DNA of 64,000 nucleotides from Streptosporangium becharense (GCF_014204985.1 NZ_JACHMP010000001.1:2976001-3040000), one strand, 5' to 3'. Numbered from the stretch's first letter, positions 19,626-28,487 are shown. The notes: generated from the letters alone by a model not told the origin. Numbers and translations: made by a program.

Positions 19626-20354
19626 TCACGCCTCCCGCAGGGCCTTCTGCTGGACGTGCGCGTTGAGCGCGCGGACATCGGGACGGGCCCGCAGCCACGC
19701 GACCAGGGAGCGGACCGGGACGGTCCGGTCGCCGAACTCCTCCGCCACCCGCCGGATCAGCCGCCAGTCGTCCTCGGTGTCGAGGGTGACACGCAGGTCG
19801 GAGGCGTCGGGCTGGTAGGTCAGCCCCATGGTCCGGAAGTCTCCGGGGTGGGTGTAGACGTAGGAGGTGACGTGGGCCCGGTGGTGACCGGTGGCGTCGT
19901 GACCGGCCTTCTCCAGGGCGGCCCTGCCGACGATCTCCACGTCGGTGCCGCGCGGAAGCGTGTGCGGCAGGCCGGTGCTCAGGTAGTCGAGACCGGGGAT
20001 CGCCCGGTAGGCGAGGGCGGCCTCACGGATCACCTCCGGGTCGAGGAGCGGGCAGTCGGCGGTGAGGCGCATGACCGCGTCACCCGGATGGCCGGCCAGC
20101 ACGCCCCGGAAGCGGTCGAGCACGTCGTCGACCGGCCCCCGGTGGCAGGCCACCTCCAGCCGCGCGCACTCGGCCTCGACCGCGTCGTCGGCCGTCTGCG
20201 TCGTGGTCGCCACCACCAGTTCGTCGACCGCCCGCGCCTGGCGTGCCGCGCGGACCACCCACCCCAGCACCGAGCGGCCCGCCAGGTCCTTCAGGACCTT
20301 GCCGGGCAGCCGGGTGGAACCCATTCGTGCCTGGACGATTCCGATGATGCGCAC
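19626..20354 (-). CDS. pseF: Cytidylyltransferase of the SpsF type (probable CMP-pseudaminate synthesis)
   Basis: 242 aa nucleotidyltransferase. IGIVQARMGSTRLPGKVL (residues ~3-20) is the CTP-binding signature of SpsF/CMP-NeuNAc synthetase-like enzymes; LTADCPLLDP and GTDVEIV follow. Predicted to activate pseudaminic acid with CTP. This SpsF-type enzyme replaces the classic Campylobacter-type PseF, as seen in Gram-positive pathways. GTG 20354 is preferred (GGGGGATGGGG upstream, IGIVQARM directly after); ATG 20393 would add 13 residues. Reverse operon with pseG, divergent from pseB. Confidence 0.82.
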   Translation of the reverse strand: MRIIGIVQARMGSTRLPGKVLKDLAGRSVLGWVVRAARQARAVDELVVATTTQTADDAVEAECARLEVACHRGPVDDVLDRFRGVLAGHPGDAVMRLTADCPLLDPEVIREAALAYRAIPGLDYLSTGLPHTLPRGTDVEIVGRAALEKAGHDATGHHRAHVTSYVYTHPGDFRTMGLTYQPDASDLRVTLDTEDDWRLIRRVAEEFGDRTVPVRSLVAWLRARPDVRALNAHVQQKALREA

Positions 20355-20459
20355 CGATGCCCCATCCCCCGTTGTCACCGTGCGTTCCCACATGGTCGCG
20401 CTATGCTACCGGCTCGGCGCGGTCGCCCACCGCGCGTCGGACCAACCACGGGGGGCTCC

Positions 20460-21443
20460 ATGGGAATGCTGAACGGGTCGTCGATTCTGATCACCGGGGG
20501 CACCGGTTCCTTCGGCAAGGCGTTCATCCGCCACGCGCTCGACCACCTCGACCCCCGCCGCCTCGTCGTCATCTCCCGTGACGAGCTCAAGCAGTACGAG
20601 GCCAGGCAGATGTTCGGCGACGACGAGCGGCTGCGCTGGTTCATCGGCGACATCCGCGACCGGGAGCGGCTCACCCGGGCGATGCACGGTGTGGAGTACG
20701 TCGTGCACGCGGGTGCGCTCAAGCAGGTCGACACCGCCGAGTACAACCCGTTCGAGTACGTCCGCACCAACGTCGCCGGCTCGCAGAACGTCATCGAGGC
20801 CGCCATCGACTGTGGAGTGCGCAAGGTCGTGGCGCTCTCCACCGACAAGGCGTCCAGCCCCATCAACCTCTACGGCGCCACCAAGCTCGTGGCCGACAAG
20901 CTCTTCGTCTCGGCCAACCACTACGCCGCGGCCCATCCCACCCGTTTCGCCGTGGTCCGCTACGGCAACGTGGTCGGCAGCCGCGGCTCGGTGATCCCGT
21001 TCTTCCTGCGCCTGGCCCGCGAGGGCGGGTCCATCCCGATCACCGACAAGCGCATGACCCGCTTCTGGATCACCCTTCAGGAGGCGGTGCGGTTCGTGGT
21101 CGACTCCTTCGACATGATGCAGGGCGGCGAGCTGTACGTCCCGCGCATCCCCAGTATGCGGCTGACCGACCTGGCCGAGGCCGTGGCGCCGGAGAGCCCG
21201 ACGTACGAGATCGGGGTCAGGCCCGGCGAGAAGCTGCACGAGGAGATGATCGCGCCTGACGACGGGCGGCGCACGCTGCGCCTGCCCGACCGTTACGTCG
21301 TCCAGCCCACCATCGCCACCTGGGGGTACGTCCCGCCGCAGGGCGGAACGACGCTTCCCGAGGGCTTCGCCTACCGTTCCGACACCAACGACCGGTGGCT
21401 CACCGTCGGCCAGCTCCGCGACATGATCACGCTGGGGGTCTGA
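20460..21443 (+). CDS. pseB: UDP-N-acetylglucosamine 4,6-dehydratase (inverting)
   Basis: 327 aa extended SDR. First step: UDP-GlcNAc to UDP-2-acetamido-2,6-dideoxy-beta-L-arabino-hexos-4-ulose. Visible: ITGGTGSFGKAF NADP loop (~11-22), DELKQYEARQMF, GDIRDRERL, ALKQVDTAEYNPFEYVRTN (typical of PseB) and STDKASSPINLYGATK with the YxxxK pair near 141-145. Length matches soluble PseB (~330) and excludes the larger membrane-bound PglF/CapD type. ATG 20460; the second ATG at 20466 is possible. Coupled to pseC by TGATG. Confidence 0.94.
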   Translation: MGMLNGSSILITGGTGSFGKAFIRHALDHLDPRRLVVISRDELKQYEARQMFGDDERLRWFIGDIRDRERLTRAMHGVEYVVHAGALKQVDTAEYNPFEYVRTNVAGSQNVIEAAIDCGVRKVVALSTDKASSPINLYGATKLVADKLFVSANHYAAAHPTRFAVVRYGNVVGSRGSVIPFFLRLAREGGSIPITDKRMTRFWITLQEAVRFVVDSFDMMQGGELYVPRIPSMRLTDLAEAVAPESPTYEIGVRPGEKLHEEMIAPDDGRRTLRLPDRYVVQPTIATWGYVPPQGGTTLPEGFAYRSDTNDRWLTVGQLRDMITLGV

Positions 21444-22567
21444 TGCTGCCCTACGGCCGGCAGTCGATCGACGACGACGACGTCCGGGCGGTGGCCGAAG
21501 CGCTGCGCGGCGACTGGCTCACCACCGGCCCGGCCGTCCCGGCCTTCGAGGAGGAGCTGGCCCGCTGGACCGGCGGCGTGCCCTGCGTCAGCGTCAGCTC
21601 CGGGACCGCCGCCCTGCACGTGGCCTACGCCGCGGCCAGGGTCGGGCCGGGCGACGACGTCGTCACCACGCCGATGACCTTCGTGGCCACCGCGGCCACC
21701 GCGGCGCTGCTCGGCGCGCGGGTCGTCTTCGCGGACGTCGAACCCGACACCGCCAACCTCGACGCCGGGGCGGCGCGGGCGGCGGTGACTCCGCGGACCC
21801 GCGTGATCACCGCGGTCGACTACGCCGGTCACCCCGCCGACTACGACGGGCTGCGCACGGTCGCCGGCGACGCCGGAGCCCTGCTGCTCGGCGACGCCGC
21901 CCACTCCATCGGCTCGCTTCACCGGGGCAGGCCGGTCGGCTCACTCGCCGACCTGACGACGTTCTCGTTCTTCCCGACGAAGACGGTGACGACGGCCGAG
22001 GGCGGGGCCGTCGCCGCGGCCGATCCCGCGCTGCTGACCCGCGCGGCGCGTTTCCGCAACCACGGGCTGGTGCGCGATCCCGCCGAGCAGCGCCACCCCG
22101 ACGAGGGAGGCTGGCACCAGGAGGTGCACGCGTTCGGGCTCAACTACCGGCTCCCCGACGTGCTGTGCGCGCTGGGCCGCAGCCAGCTACGGCGGCTGGG
22201 AGGGTTCCGTGCCCGCAGGGCGGCACTCGTCGCGCGCTACACCACGATGCTCTCCGAGGTGCCGGGGCTGGCCCTGCCGCCGTGCAGGCCGTACGCCGAC
22301 CCGTCCTGGCACCTGTACCCGGTCCGGGTGCTCGACGGGCGCCGCCGGGAGGTCTACGACCGGATGCGTCAGGCCGGCATCGGGGTGCAGGTCAACTACA
22401 TCCCGGCCTACTGGCACCCGGTCTTCGCCGACCTCGGCTACCGGCGCGGCATGTGTCCCGAGGCGGAGGCGTACTACGCCGGGCAGCTGTCGCTGCCGCT
22501 CTACCCCGGCCTCTCCGACGCCGACCAGGACCGCGTGGTGGAGACCCTGGCGAAGATCCTGCGCTGA
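21443..22567 (+). CDS. pseC: UDP-4-amino-4,6-dideoxy-N-acetyl-beta-L-altrosamine transaminase
   Basis: 374 aa DegT/DnrJ/EryC1/StrS-type PLP aminotransferase; uses L-Glu to aminate the PseB keto-sugar at C4. Begins MLPYGRQSIDDDDV and WLTTGPAVPAFEEELA (typical PseC start). SSGTAALHVAYAA binds the PLP phosphate, GDAAHSIGS holds the Asp, and the PLP lysine is K180 in FFPTKTVTTAEGG. ATG overlaps the pseB stop by one base; a longer in-frame start inside pseB is not used. Confidence 0.93.
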   Translation: MLPYGRQSIDDDDVRAVAEALRGDWLTTGPAVPAFEEELARWTGGVPCVSVSSGTAALHVAYAAARVGPGDDVVTTPMTFVATAATAALLGARVVFADVEPDTANLDAGAARAAVTPRTRVITAVDYAGHPADYDGLRTVAGDAGALLLGDAAHSIGSLHRGRPVGSLADLTTFSFFPTKTVTTAEGGAVAAADPALLTRAARFRNHGLVRDPAEQRHPDEGGWHQEVHAFGLNYRLPDVLCALGRSQLRRLGGFRARRAALVARYTTMLSEVPGLALPPCRPYADPSWHLYPVRVLDGRRREVYDRMRQAGIGVQVNYIPAYWHPVFADLGYRRGMCPEAEAYYAGQLSLPLYPGLSDADQDRVVETLAKILR

Positions 22568-22686
22568 GCCCGGGCCCGCTCGCCGGCCCCTGGGACGGAC
22601 ACGACGGTGTCAGACGCCCTTCCCACAGTCCGGTCGAAGGAGGACGGGCGTGCGGCCGAACCACCGGCGGCACCCCAGCACGCGCC

Positions 22687-23211
22687 TCATGGCCCGGTGA
22701 GCACGTAGAGCAGGGCCGCCATGCTGGTGCCGCTCACCAGGTCGCGCTCGCCGACCAACCGGCGGATGTCCGTCAGCGGCACCCACTCGATGCGCTCGGC
22801 CTCCCATCCCTCGGTGGGCGGACCGATGTGGGTGGCTCCGTCGGCGCGGAAGACGTGGTGAACCGAGTCGGAGATGCCGTTGGTCGGTTGGACACGCAAC
22901 AACGGGCGTAGCGGCCCGGGCCGCCACCCCGTCTCCTCCTCGACCTCTCGCGCCGCCGCGGCCGCCGGCTCCTCACCGTCGTCGATCTTCCCGATGGGGA
23001 TCTCCCATCCCCACGAGTCAGTGATGAAGCGATGCCGCCAGATCAGCAGTACCCGGCGCTGTTCGTCGACCACCACGGCTCCCGCACCCGGTGCGGTGCG
23101 GATCAGCCGGTGGGCCAGGTGCCTGCCATCGGGCAGTTCCACATCCGCCACCCGGACGTCAAGCCACGGGTCGGTGTAGAGGGGCTCTTCGGAGTGGACC
23201 TGCCAGCGCAT
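22687..23211 (-). CDS. Nudix hydrolase
   Basis: 174 aa. A perfect Nudix box GX5EX7REUXEEXGU is present (GKIDDGEEPAAAAAREVEEETGW, residues ~74-96), so the protein hydrolyses a nucleoside diphosphate linked to another moiety. Substrate unknown; the ADP-ribose/NDP-sugar branch is plausible from size. ATG 23211, 41 bp downstream of the NsdA-like regulator gene and probably cotranscribed. Its codons contain noticeably more A/T third positions than the pse genes. Confidence 0.92.
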   Translation of the reverse strand: MRWQVHSEEPLYTDPWLDVRVADVELPDGRHLAHRLIRTAPGAGAVVVDEQRRVLLIWRHRFITDSWGWEIPIGKIDDGEEPAAAAAREVEEETGWRPGPLRPLLRVQPTNGISDSVHHVFRADGATHIGPPTEGWEAERIEWVPLTDIRRLVGERDLVSGTSMAALLYVLTGP

Positions 23212-23252
23212 GCTGCGTACTCCCAGCGTGATTGCCTGATCTCGGCCCCACG

Positions 23253-24599
23253 CTACAAGGGCACACGCGTCTGCCGGTGCGCACGCGTCAGAAACTCCCG
23301 GACCACGCAGGCGTCGAAGGGCCGTAGCGCGTCGGCCACCATGCCGATTCGTTCGGTGATGCGCTCGGACTCCATGCCCTGCGCGCGCTCCAGCATGGAC
23401 TCGGCGGTGGTGACCGCCTGGTCCAGCTCACCACGCTCGGCCAAGACAAGGGCAAGAGTGGCAAGCCGGTGCGTCTGGCCGCGTAGATGGCAGACGTCAA
23501 CGGATCGAAGTGCCTCTTCGGCGTAGACCTGAGCGGCCACGAGATCGCCGAGCCGTCGCAGTGCTTCGGCATGCTGGCACTCCAGCAGGCCCAGCTGGAC
23601 ATATCCCGTCTCCGGCGGCTCGTCGTCCCGGCGGATACGGGCTGCCGTGGTCTCCGAACGGCGCATGTGGGCATGACAACCCGATCGATCCCCCACCCTC
23701 GCGTACGCCTTGGCCTGGAGCGTGTGCAGGTCGGTCACCAAGGCGGGGCTCAGATGCCCCCGAGATCCCCGCAACGCGGTCTCCGCGTACTGGATCACAT
23801 GGCGATACTTCGCCTGGGACATGGCCTGGTTGGCCAGCAGGGCGATCACGTAACCGCCGAACGCCGGGTTGCCCGACGCCTTGGCCATTCGGAGCGCGCG
23901 GAACAGGTAGCGCTGAGAGAGCGCCTGGCGGTTGGAGTCGTAAGCGCAGATGCCTGCGAGTGCCACCAGACCGCCCACCGCCCGGAACAGTTCTCGCCCT
24001 GTGCGGTCATCGTGACCGCTCTTCAGCAACGGTGTCACGTTGGCGCTGAGGAATGCCACAACGCGCGGCCGTACCGGCACGCCGCCGACCCGGCGATACA
24101 TCTGCTCGTAACGACTGCGCGCGTCTTTGAGCGCTTGAACGTCGTCCGTACTCACCGCGCCGGGTCCTCGACGGGAGACGTCCATCTCGTGAGGTGGGTT
24201 CTCCCATTCGAAGACGGGGGCTATGGCGGCCGGTCCTTCGAGCATCGAGGCACCGGCCAGAAAAGCTCTGTCGTTGAGATCTCCCCGCCACAACGCAACC
24301 GTCTGATCAACGGCCCGTGACAGATCCGGCACATCCTGGCCTGCCTCGTTGCGGGCCATGCCGATGTCGGAGAGCATCAGGGTCCGGCCGACCCGGCTTC
24401 CGACGATCTCACAGATGATCTCGGGTACGTCTCCGCGCGGGATGGCCTTGTCTCTGATCCATCGGGCGACGGCGGTGTGGTCATAGCGGGTCGGGCGCCG
24501 GGCGGTCGAAGTAATCCTGTTGATGCGTGCGGCAAGCCCGGCGTGTGAGATCTCTGCTTCGGCGAGCAGCGAGTCAAGCAGGATGTTCGGCTCACCCAC
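23253..24599 (-). CDS. NsdA/NsdB-like TPR regulatory protein
   Basis: 448 aa. N-terminal ~65 residues look like a DNA-binding or helix-turn-helix unit (SHAGLAARINR, YDHTAVARWIRD, VPEIICEIVG). The rest is helical repeats of TPR type (e.g. FRALRMAKASGNPAFGGYVIALLANQ, YAEEALRSVDVC, ALVLAERGELDQAVTTAESML). This layout resembles Streptomyces NsdA/NsdB, negative regulators of differentiation and antibiotic production; the match is from memory of motifs. GTG 24599 is chosen because a perfect AGGAGG lies at 24607-24612, 7 nt upstream. Lower-GC codon use than neighbours. Divergent from two small unknown genes, which may be its targets. Confidence 0.78.
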   Translation of the reverse strand: MGEPNILLDSLLAEAEISHAGLAARINRITSTARRPTRYDHTAVARWIRDKAIPRGDVPEIICEIVGSRVGRTLMLSDIGMARNEAGQDVPDLSRAVDQTVALWRGDLNDRAFLAGASMLEGPAAIAPVFEWENPPHEMDVSRRGPGAVSTDDVQALKDARSRYEQMYRRVGGVPVRPRVVAFLSANVTPLLKSGHDDRTGRELFRAVGGLVALAGICAYDSNRQALSQRYLFRALRMAKASGNPAFGGYVIALLANQAMSQAKYRHVIQYAETALRGSRGHLSPALVTDLHTLQAKAYARVGDRSGCHAHMRRSETTAARIRRDDEPPETGYVQLGLLECQHAEALRRLGDLVAAQVYAEEALRSVDVCHLRGQTHRLATLALVLAERGELDQAVTTAESMLERAQGMESERITERIGMVADALRPFDACVVREFLTRAHRQTRVPL

Positions 24600-24944
24600 C
24601 GACCGGCCTCCTGTCGGTCTCCGTATCCGCTCGGAGTGTAAGCGGCACATCACGCGCAGCGCAGCCGTTCGGTCGCAGATCCGGTCACGACTGGATCGCC
24701 TTCACACGGGGTGTGCATCGATTCCCACTCCTCGAACCGATCACGCGCTTATGCCATTCGAGACTTCGGCGATCCACTGGTCCTGTGAGCCGACCGACTC
24801 GCTGAGGGCCGCTGTTCCGGCTCCCCGATGAGGACAGCCCACGAGACACGCGCAGTCCTGTCATCGATCCCGCACGGTAGGCGACCCCACCACGGTGAAG
24901 CGAACACCGGGTGGGCCTTTGATCACGAAGTCGGAGGTTGACCC
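24600..24944. promoter_or_regulatory. Divergent intergenic region upstream of the NsdA-like regulator
   Basis: 345 bp without a convincing gene. It holds the AGGAGG ribosome site of the reverse regulator (24607-24612), an inverted repeat CACACGGGGTGTG (24703-24715) near its middle, and GGAGG (24933-24937) before the small forward gene. Base composition is less GC-rich than flanking coding DNA. No clear -35/-10 pair could be assigned. Confidence 0.5.
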
Positions 24945-25328
24945 GTGGACAACCACAGAGCCGTCCCGCTCGCCGTCAACGAGGCAACGGTGGAGAATGA
25001 CGACAAGGCGCTGGTCATCGTCCAACGACTCCTCAGAGAGCGGGGCGTCCGTTCCCAGCGCCACCACACGATCAGCCTCGGGCTCTTCCCCGGCTCCGAG
25101 GTTACGTGGCCGGACCGCCCCATGCGCTCGCGACTGGACCGGTACCCGCCAGAACTGACCGTGATCGATTCTGGGGGCCGGCAGGACGCCACGGTGACCA
25201 TGGGACTGCACTCAGGCTGCTACCTGGTGTCGCTGCGTGAAGACCCCGATCCCCACACTGTGCCGAGGAAGCATCCGGAGAAGGTGGTGGAGCTGATCCT
25301 CGCTGCCCGGTCGGAGTGTGGCTCATGA
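24945..25328 (+). CDS. Small hypothetical protein, partner of the downstream 77-aa gene
   Basis: 127 aa, soluble, no family recognised. Start GTG (VDNHRAVPLAVNE) is set by GGAGG 8 nt upstream; the product ends SECGS. No signal peptide or membrane segment. Its stop overlaps the next start as ATGA (25325-25328), so the two products are likely made together. Divergent from the NsdA-like regulator and therefore a candidate regulated target. Codon use is less GC-biased than the polysaccharide genes. Confidence 0.68.
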   Translation: MDNHRAVPLAVNEATVENDDKALVIVQRLLRERGVRSQRHHTISLGLFPGSEVTWPDRPMRSRLDRYPPELTVIDSGGRQDATVTMGLHSGCYLVSLREDPDPHTVPRKHPEKVVELILAARSECGS

Positions 25329-25558
25329 CGCTCGCGGAACTGACCGCGTGCCATGGCCGGACCTGGACCATCTCCGGCGCGGTGGGGGGCGGCTGGTATG
25401 CCGTGCGGCGTGCCGCCCTGTCGGTCTACGCGCGTGCGCACGGCCTGTCCGACATCCGCTGCGGGGCGACCCTGGACGAACTGGCTCACCGCCTGGAAGC
25501 TGAGACTCGGCTTGAACGTCAGGCGTGGCGGCGCATACCGGCACGGCCGATGTCTTGA
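25325..25558 (+). CDS. Small hypothetical protein (77 aa)
   Basis: 77 aa, unknown. Sequence shows a short hydrophobic/aromatic N-terminal half (TWTISGAVGGGWYAVRR) and a charged amphipathic helix near the end (TLDELAHRLEAETRLERQAW). ATG overlaps the upstream stop by 4 nt; this start is preferred over one 9 nt upstream. An inverted repeat follows the stop. Confidence 0.6.
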   Translation: MTLAELTACHGRTWTISGAVGGGWYAVRRAALSVYARAHGLSDIRCGATLDELAHRLEAETRLERQAWRRIPARPMS

Positions 25559-25566
25559 CCCACAGA

Positions 25567-25613
25567 CGGGCGTGACGGTGTGAGATCTGGAGGGACCCGC
25601 CCCGTCACGCCCG
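25567..25613. terminator. Bidirectional terminator candidate
   Basis: A perfect 12-bp inverted repeat (CGGGCGTGACGG at 25567-25578, complement at 25602-25613) with a 23-nt loop separates the forward 77-aa gene from the convergent reverse gene ending at 25654. Confidence 0.55.
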
Positions 25614-25653
25614 CCGGAAGCCGTTGAACGGCTCCGGCCTCCTCGGAGAGCCG

Positions 25654-26781
25654 TCACCAGGGCAGCCTGGCCACCGAGACCAGTGACAGCCGCATGCGGC
25701 GTGGAAGCCTCGGGGCGGCGGGCAGCACGACCAGGGCGGGTGCGGTCAGCGGGGCGAGGAAGTCCAGGCGGGCGTCCCGCCGCCCCTGCGGGGTGAAACT
25801 CACCGGGATCGCCCTGCCGTCCTCCATGCTCAGCACGAGCGGCTCCGGGACGGCGACGGGACGGATCCGGGCGGCCAGCGCGTGCCCGGCCGCGGTGAGA
25901 CGGTTCAACACCCCGCGTATCCGCGTGTGGACCGCCCGGCGGACCCGCCACACGCGCAGCCGCAGCCGCCCCAGGCGGGTCCGGCGCACGCGCGGCCGGG
26001 CCGGGCCGCCGCCCTTGGGCGGGCCGGCGACCCGGAGCCCCAGGCAGAGACCGATCCGGCCGGGCTCCGCGGACGGCGGCATCGGGTTGACCACGATCAG
26101 GCCGGAGTCCAGCCTGCGTGCCCCCGCCTTCCGGCCGTACGGCACCCCGCCGAGACTGACCAGGGAGACCTCCTCACCGGTCGTGGCGTCGAGCACCCCG
26201 GTGAAGCGTCCCGCGGCGGACCGCGACACCGGCTCGAACTCCACCCGGTCGATGCGGACGCCCGTCACGCTCGACGGGGCGACCCGGCCGTACACCGCGC
26301 CGGTCAGGCGTGGAGAGGTGCCGTACCACTCGGTGGCGTCGACCGCCTCCACGCAGAGCAGCCCGTCGCGGGGCAGCTCGTCGGCGGTGAGCTCGAACTC
26401 GACCGTCGCGCGAGGCCGCCTGCGGGCCGAGCGCGAGTCGAGCAGGACGCACTGGCGGAGCCTGCCCTGGGAACGGATCTGGATCAACCGCGGCAGCCGG
26501 GATGCCTCCTCGCGGCCTTCGACGTTCCTGCGCCAGTGCGTGATCGCCTTGTTGTCCAGCGACAGCAGGACCCTGACCCGCACCCCGGGCCCGGAGCCGA
26601 ACACCTTGAACCCGGCCAGGCCGCTGGAGGCGAACCGGCCGACGAAGCGCGTCCCGCGGTAGACCTGGTCGGTCACCCGCAGGCCGCCGGTCCGGCCGCT
26701 CTCGACGACGGCCGGGGGGACCAGGGCGGGCAGCGGCCGGTCGTGCTCGGTGCCGAACCCCGCGCCGATGGTTGTGTGCAT
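25654..26781 (-). CDS. Hypothetical protein of the polysaccharide locus
   Basis: 375 aa, no family recognised. No signal peptide or membrane helix; Arg-rich (VRRTRLGRLRLRVWRVRRAVHTRIRG near 270-295). Predicted strand-rich segments (GRFTGVLDATTGEEVSLVSLGG, VRVRVLLSLDNKAITHW) suggest a beta-sandwich or accessory binding domain like those appended to teichoic-acid glycosyltransferases. ATG 26781 overlaps the upstream stop by one base (a GTG one codon earlier gives a 4-nt overlap). Last gene of a four-gene reverse operon. Confidence 0.65.
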   Translation of the reverse strand: MHTTIGAGFGTEHDRPLPALVPPAVVESGRTGGLRVTDQVYRGTRFVGRFASSGLAGFKVFGSGPGVRVRVLLSLDNKAITHWRRNVEGREEASRLPRLIQIRSQGRLRQCVLLDSRSARRRPRATVEFELTADELPRDGLLCVEAVDATEWYGTSPRLTGAVYGRVAPSSVTGVRIDRVEFEPVSRSAAGRFTGVLDATTGEEVSLVSLGGVPYGRKAGARRLDSGLIVVNPMPPSAEPGRIGLCLGLRVAGPPKGGGPARPRVRRTRLGRLRLRVWRVRRAVHTRIRGVLNRLTAAGHALAARIRPVAVPEPLVLSMEDGRAIPVSFTPQGRRDARLDFLAPLTAPALVVLPAAPRLPRRMRLSLVSVARLPW

Positions 26782-28466
26782 CACGAACTCCTGAGGGGGA
26801 AGGTCGCGGACGCCAGCGCGTCCGGGGAGAGCAGGTCGAAGCGGGTGAGGAAGGGCTCACGGCGTTCCCACATCCGGGTGACGGAGGAGAACAGCGGGTC
26901 GCCGTCGCTCTCGACGTGACTCATGTTGATGAACAGGGTGCGCAGCAGCTCGTTGCCCGCCCCGGTGTCCCAGGCCGGGACCAGCGGCGACGTCACGTCC
27001 GTCGCGCACCGGTAGAACCACAGCCAGAGCCGGGCGCGTTCGCGCTGCTCCTCACCGAGGACCGGTCGTCCCTTGGCGGCCTTCGCGATCGCCGTCTCCA
27101 GCAGCGACCAGTACGACGGCCGGTCCTCGGCGACGAACGACAGCCCGCAGGAGCTCCACTCCGACCAGCCCGCCTGGATCACCGGGATGCCGAAGGCGGG
27201 CAGCTCGTTGCTGACGCTGCCGCGGACCGTCACCCCGAGGTCCGTCAGGCTCCACAGCATGTTCTTGGAGATGGCGACGCTGGGCCGGAAGACCATGTGG
27301 GAGCGGCCCGCGTAGCGCTCGGCCACCTGCTCGAAGAAGCCGGTGGAGTCGTAGCGGAACTGGCTGGGGTGGTCGAGGAAGACCCAGTTCGCCGTGATGT
27401 CGGAGGCGGCGTACTCGGCCGTCTCCTCGAACCAGCGGGCCAGGTCGTCGAAGACCTCGACGTTGGTGCCCAGCGCGTCGGAGACGGCGTGGTTGAAGAC
27501 CGTCACCACCGGGCGGTCCAGCTCGAAGCCCAGACGGCGCAGGGCGTGTGCGCGCAACTGGTCGCGTTCCACCTCGTTCTGGAGCTCGGCGGCGGCGAAG
27601 GCGCCCGCCCGCCACCAGCTCGGCCGCCCCAGGTTGCCCTTGGCCCGCCAGGTGACCAGTTCGGCGCTGGCGCGCAGGATCCTCCGGTTCGGCCAGACGG
27701 CCCGCTCGAAGTAGTCGCCGATCTGCCTGGTCAGCTCCGCGCGGTAGCTCACCTGCCCGGTCCGCTTCTCCGGGAAGAGGGTGTACGCCTTCAGCGAGCC
27801 GGTGCTCTGCACGTGGACGACGGGGACGTCGCGCCGCATGGCGGATTCCACGGCCAGGCCCCACTGGTCGTAGTCGACGTGGCTGGTGACGAACGCGACG
27901 GGCGTGACCGCGTCGAAGAGCTCGTCGTAGAAGGCCGAGAACGCCGCACCCCGGGCGTGCCGCGCCAGGTAGGCGGGGTCGGCCCCGGCCGCGGGCGACA
28001 GACGCGGGACCAGGTTCAGCCGGCACACCGTCGCGTCCACGAACCTCCGCAGCAGGGCGGGGTCCACCGGGGGCACCCTCCGGCGGGTGGGTGGGCCCTC
28101 GAAGTCCGCCGGAAGGTGCCCGGCGACCGCTCCGGCGTCGAGGTTCCCGGCCAGCTCGTGCACGTTGAGCACCTCCGAGGCGCCGAACGCCCCGGCCAGC
28201 GACCGGACGTGCTCGACGTCGAAGTCCTGCCAGAGCGTCTCGCTCCACTGCTCGTCGGTCCCGGTGACGACGACGAGACGGGACGGGACGACGCACCGGA
28301 TCGCGTTGGCCACCACGAGGTTGCGCATGATGACGCGGATGTCCTGGTGCAGCGCCTCCACGACGACGCAGTCGCCGCCCTCGGGCCGCGGGAGACGGTT
28401 TCCCCAGTACGTTCCCACGGTGGTGAGCAGCCGTTCGAACTGCGACCTGTTCCCTACAAGATTCAC
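26781..28466 (-). CDS. GT-B-like surface polysaccharide biosynthesis protein
   Basis: 561 aa, soluble. The C-terminal half (~300-470) has features of CDP-glycerol transferase or capsule (KpsC/S-like) glycosyltransferases: WVFLDHPSQFRYDS, then a VFRPSVAISKNMLW segment and VSNELPAFGIPVIQAG, which resembles the donor-site loop of such enzymes. Exact activity is unknown; it is a candidate for the transferase that uses CMP-pseudaminic acid, but no CMP-sialyl motif can be pointed to. 21 bp downstream of the methyltransferase-like gene. Confidence 0.65.
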   Translation of the reverse strand: MNLVGNRSQFERLLTTVGTYWGNRLPRPEGGDCVVVEALHQDIRVIMRNLVVANAIRCVVPSRLVVVTGTDEQWSETLWQDFDVEHVRSLAGAFGASEVLNVHELAGNLDAGAVAGHLPADFEGPPTRRRVPPVDPALLRRFVDATVCRLNLVPRLSPAAGADPAYLARHARGAAFSAFYDELFDAVTPVAFVTSHVDYDQWGLAVESAMRRDVPVVHVQSTGSLKAYTLFPEKRTGQVSYRAELTRQIGDYFERAVWPNRRILRASAELVTWRAKGNLGRPSWWRAGAFAAAELQNEVERDQLRAHALRRLGFELDRPVVTVFNHAVSDALGTNVEVFDDLARWFEETAEYAASDITANWVFLDHPSQFRYDSTGFFEQVAERYAGRSHMVFRPSVAISKNMLWSLTDLGVTVRGSVSNELPAFGIPVIQAGWSEWSSCGLSFVAEDRPSYWSLLETAIAKAAKGRPVLGEEQRERARLWLWFYRCATDVTSPLVPAWDTGAGNELLRTLFINMSHVESDGDPLFSSVTRMWERREPFLTRFDLLSPDALASATFPLRSS

Positions 28467-28487
28467 GATTCCCCCGCCACGCTTACC

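Noticed and set aside
24527..24831. Forward ORF of ~100 codons overlapping the regulator start
   Set aside because: Antisense to the 5' end of a gene with a perfect AGGAGG-GTG start; no ribosome site of its own and no motif.
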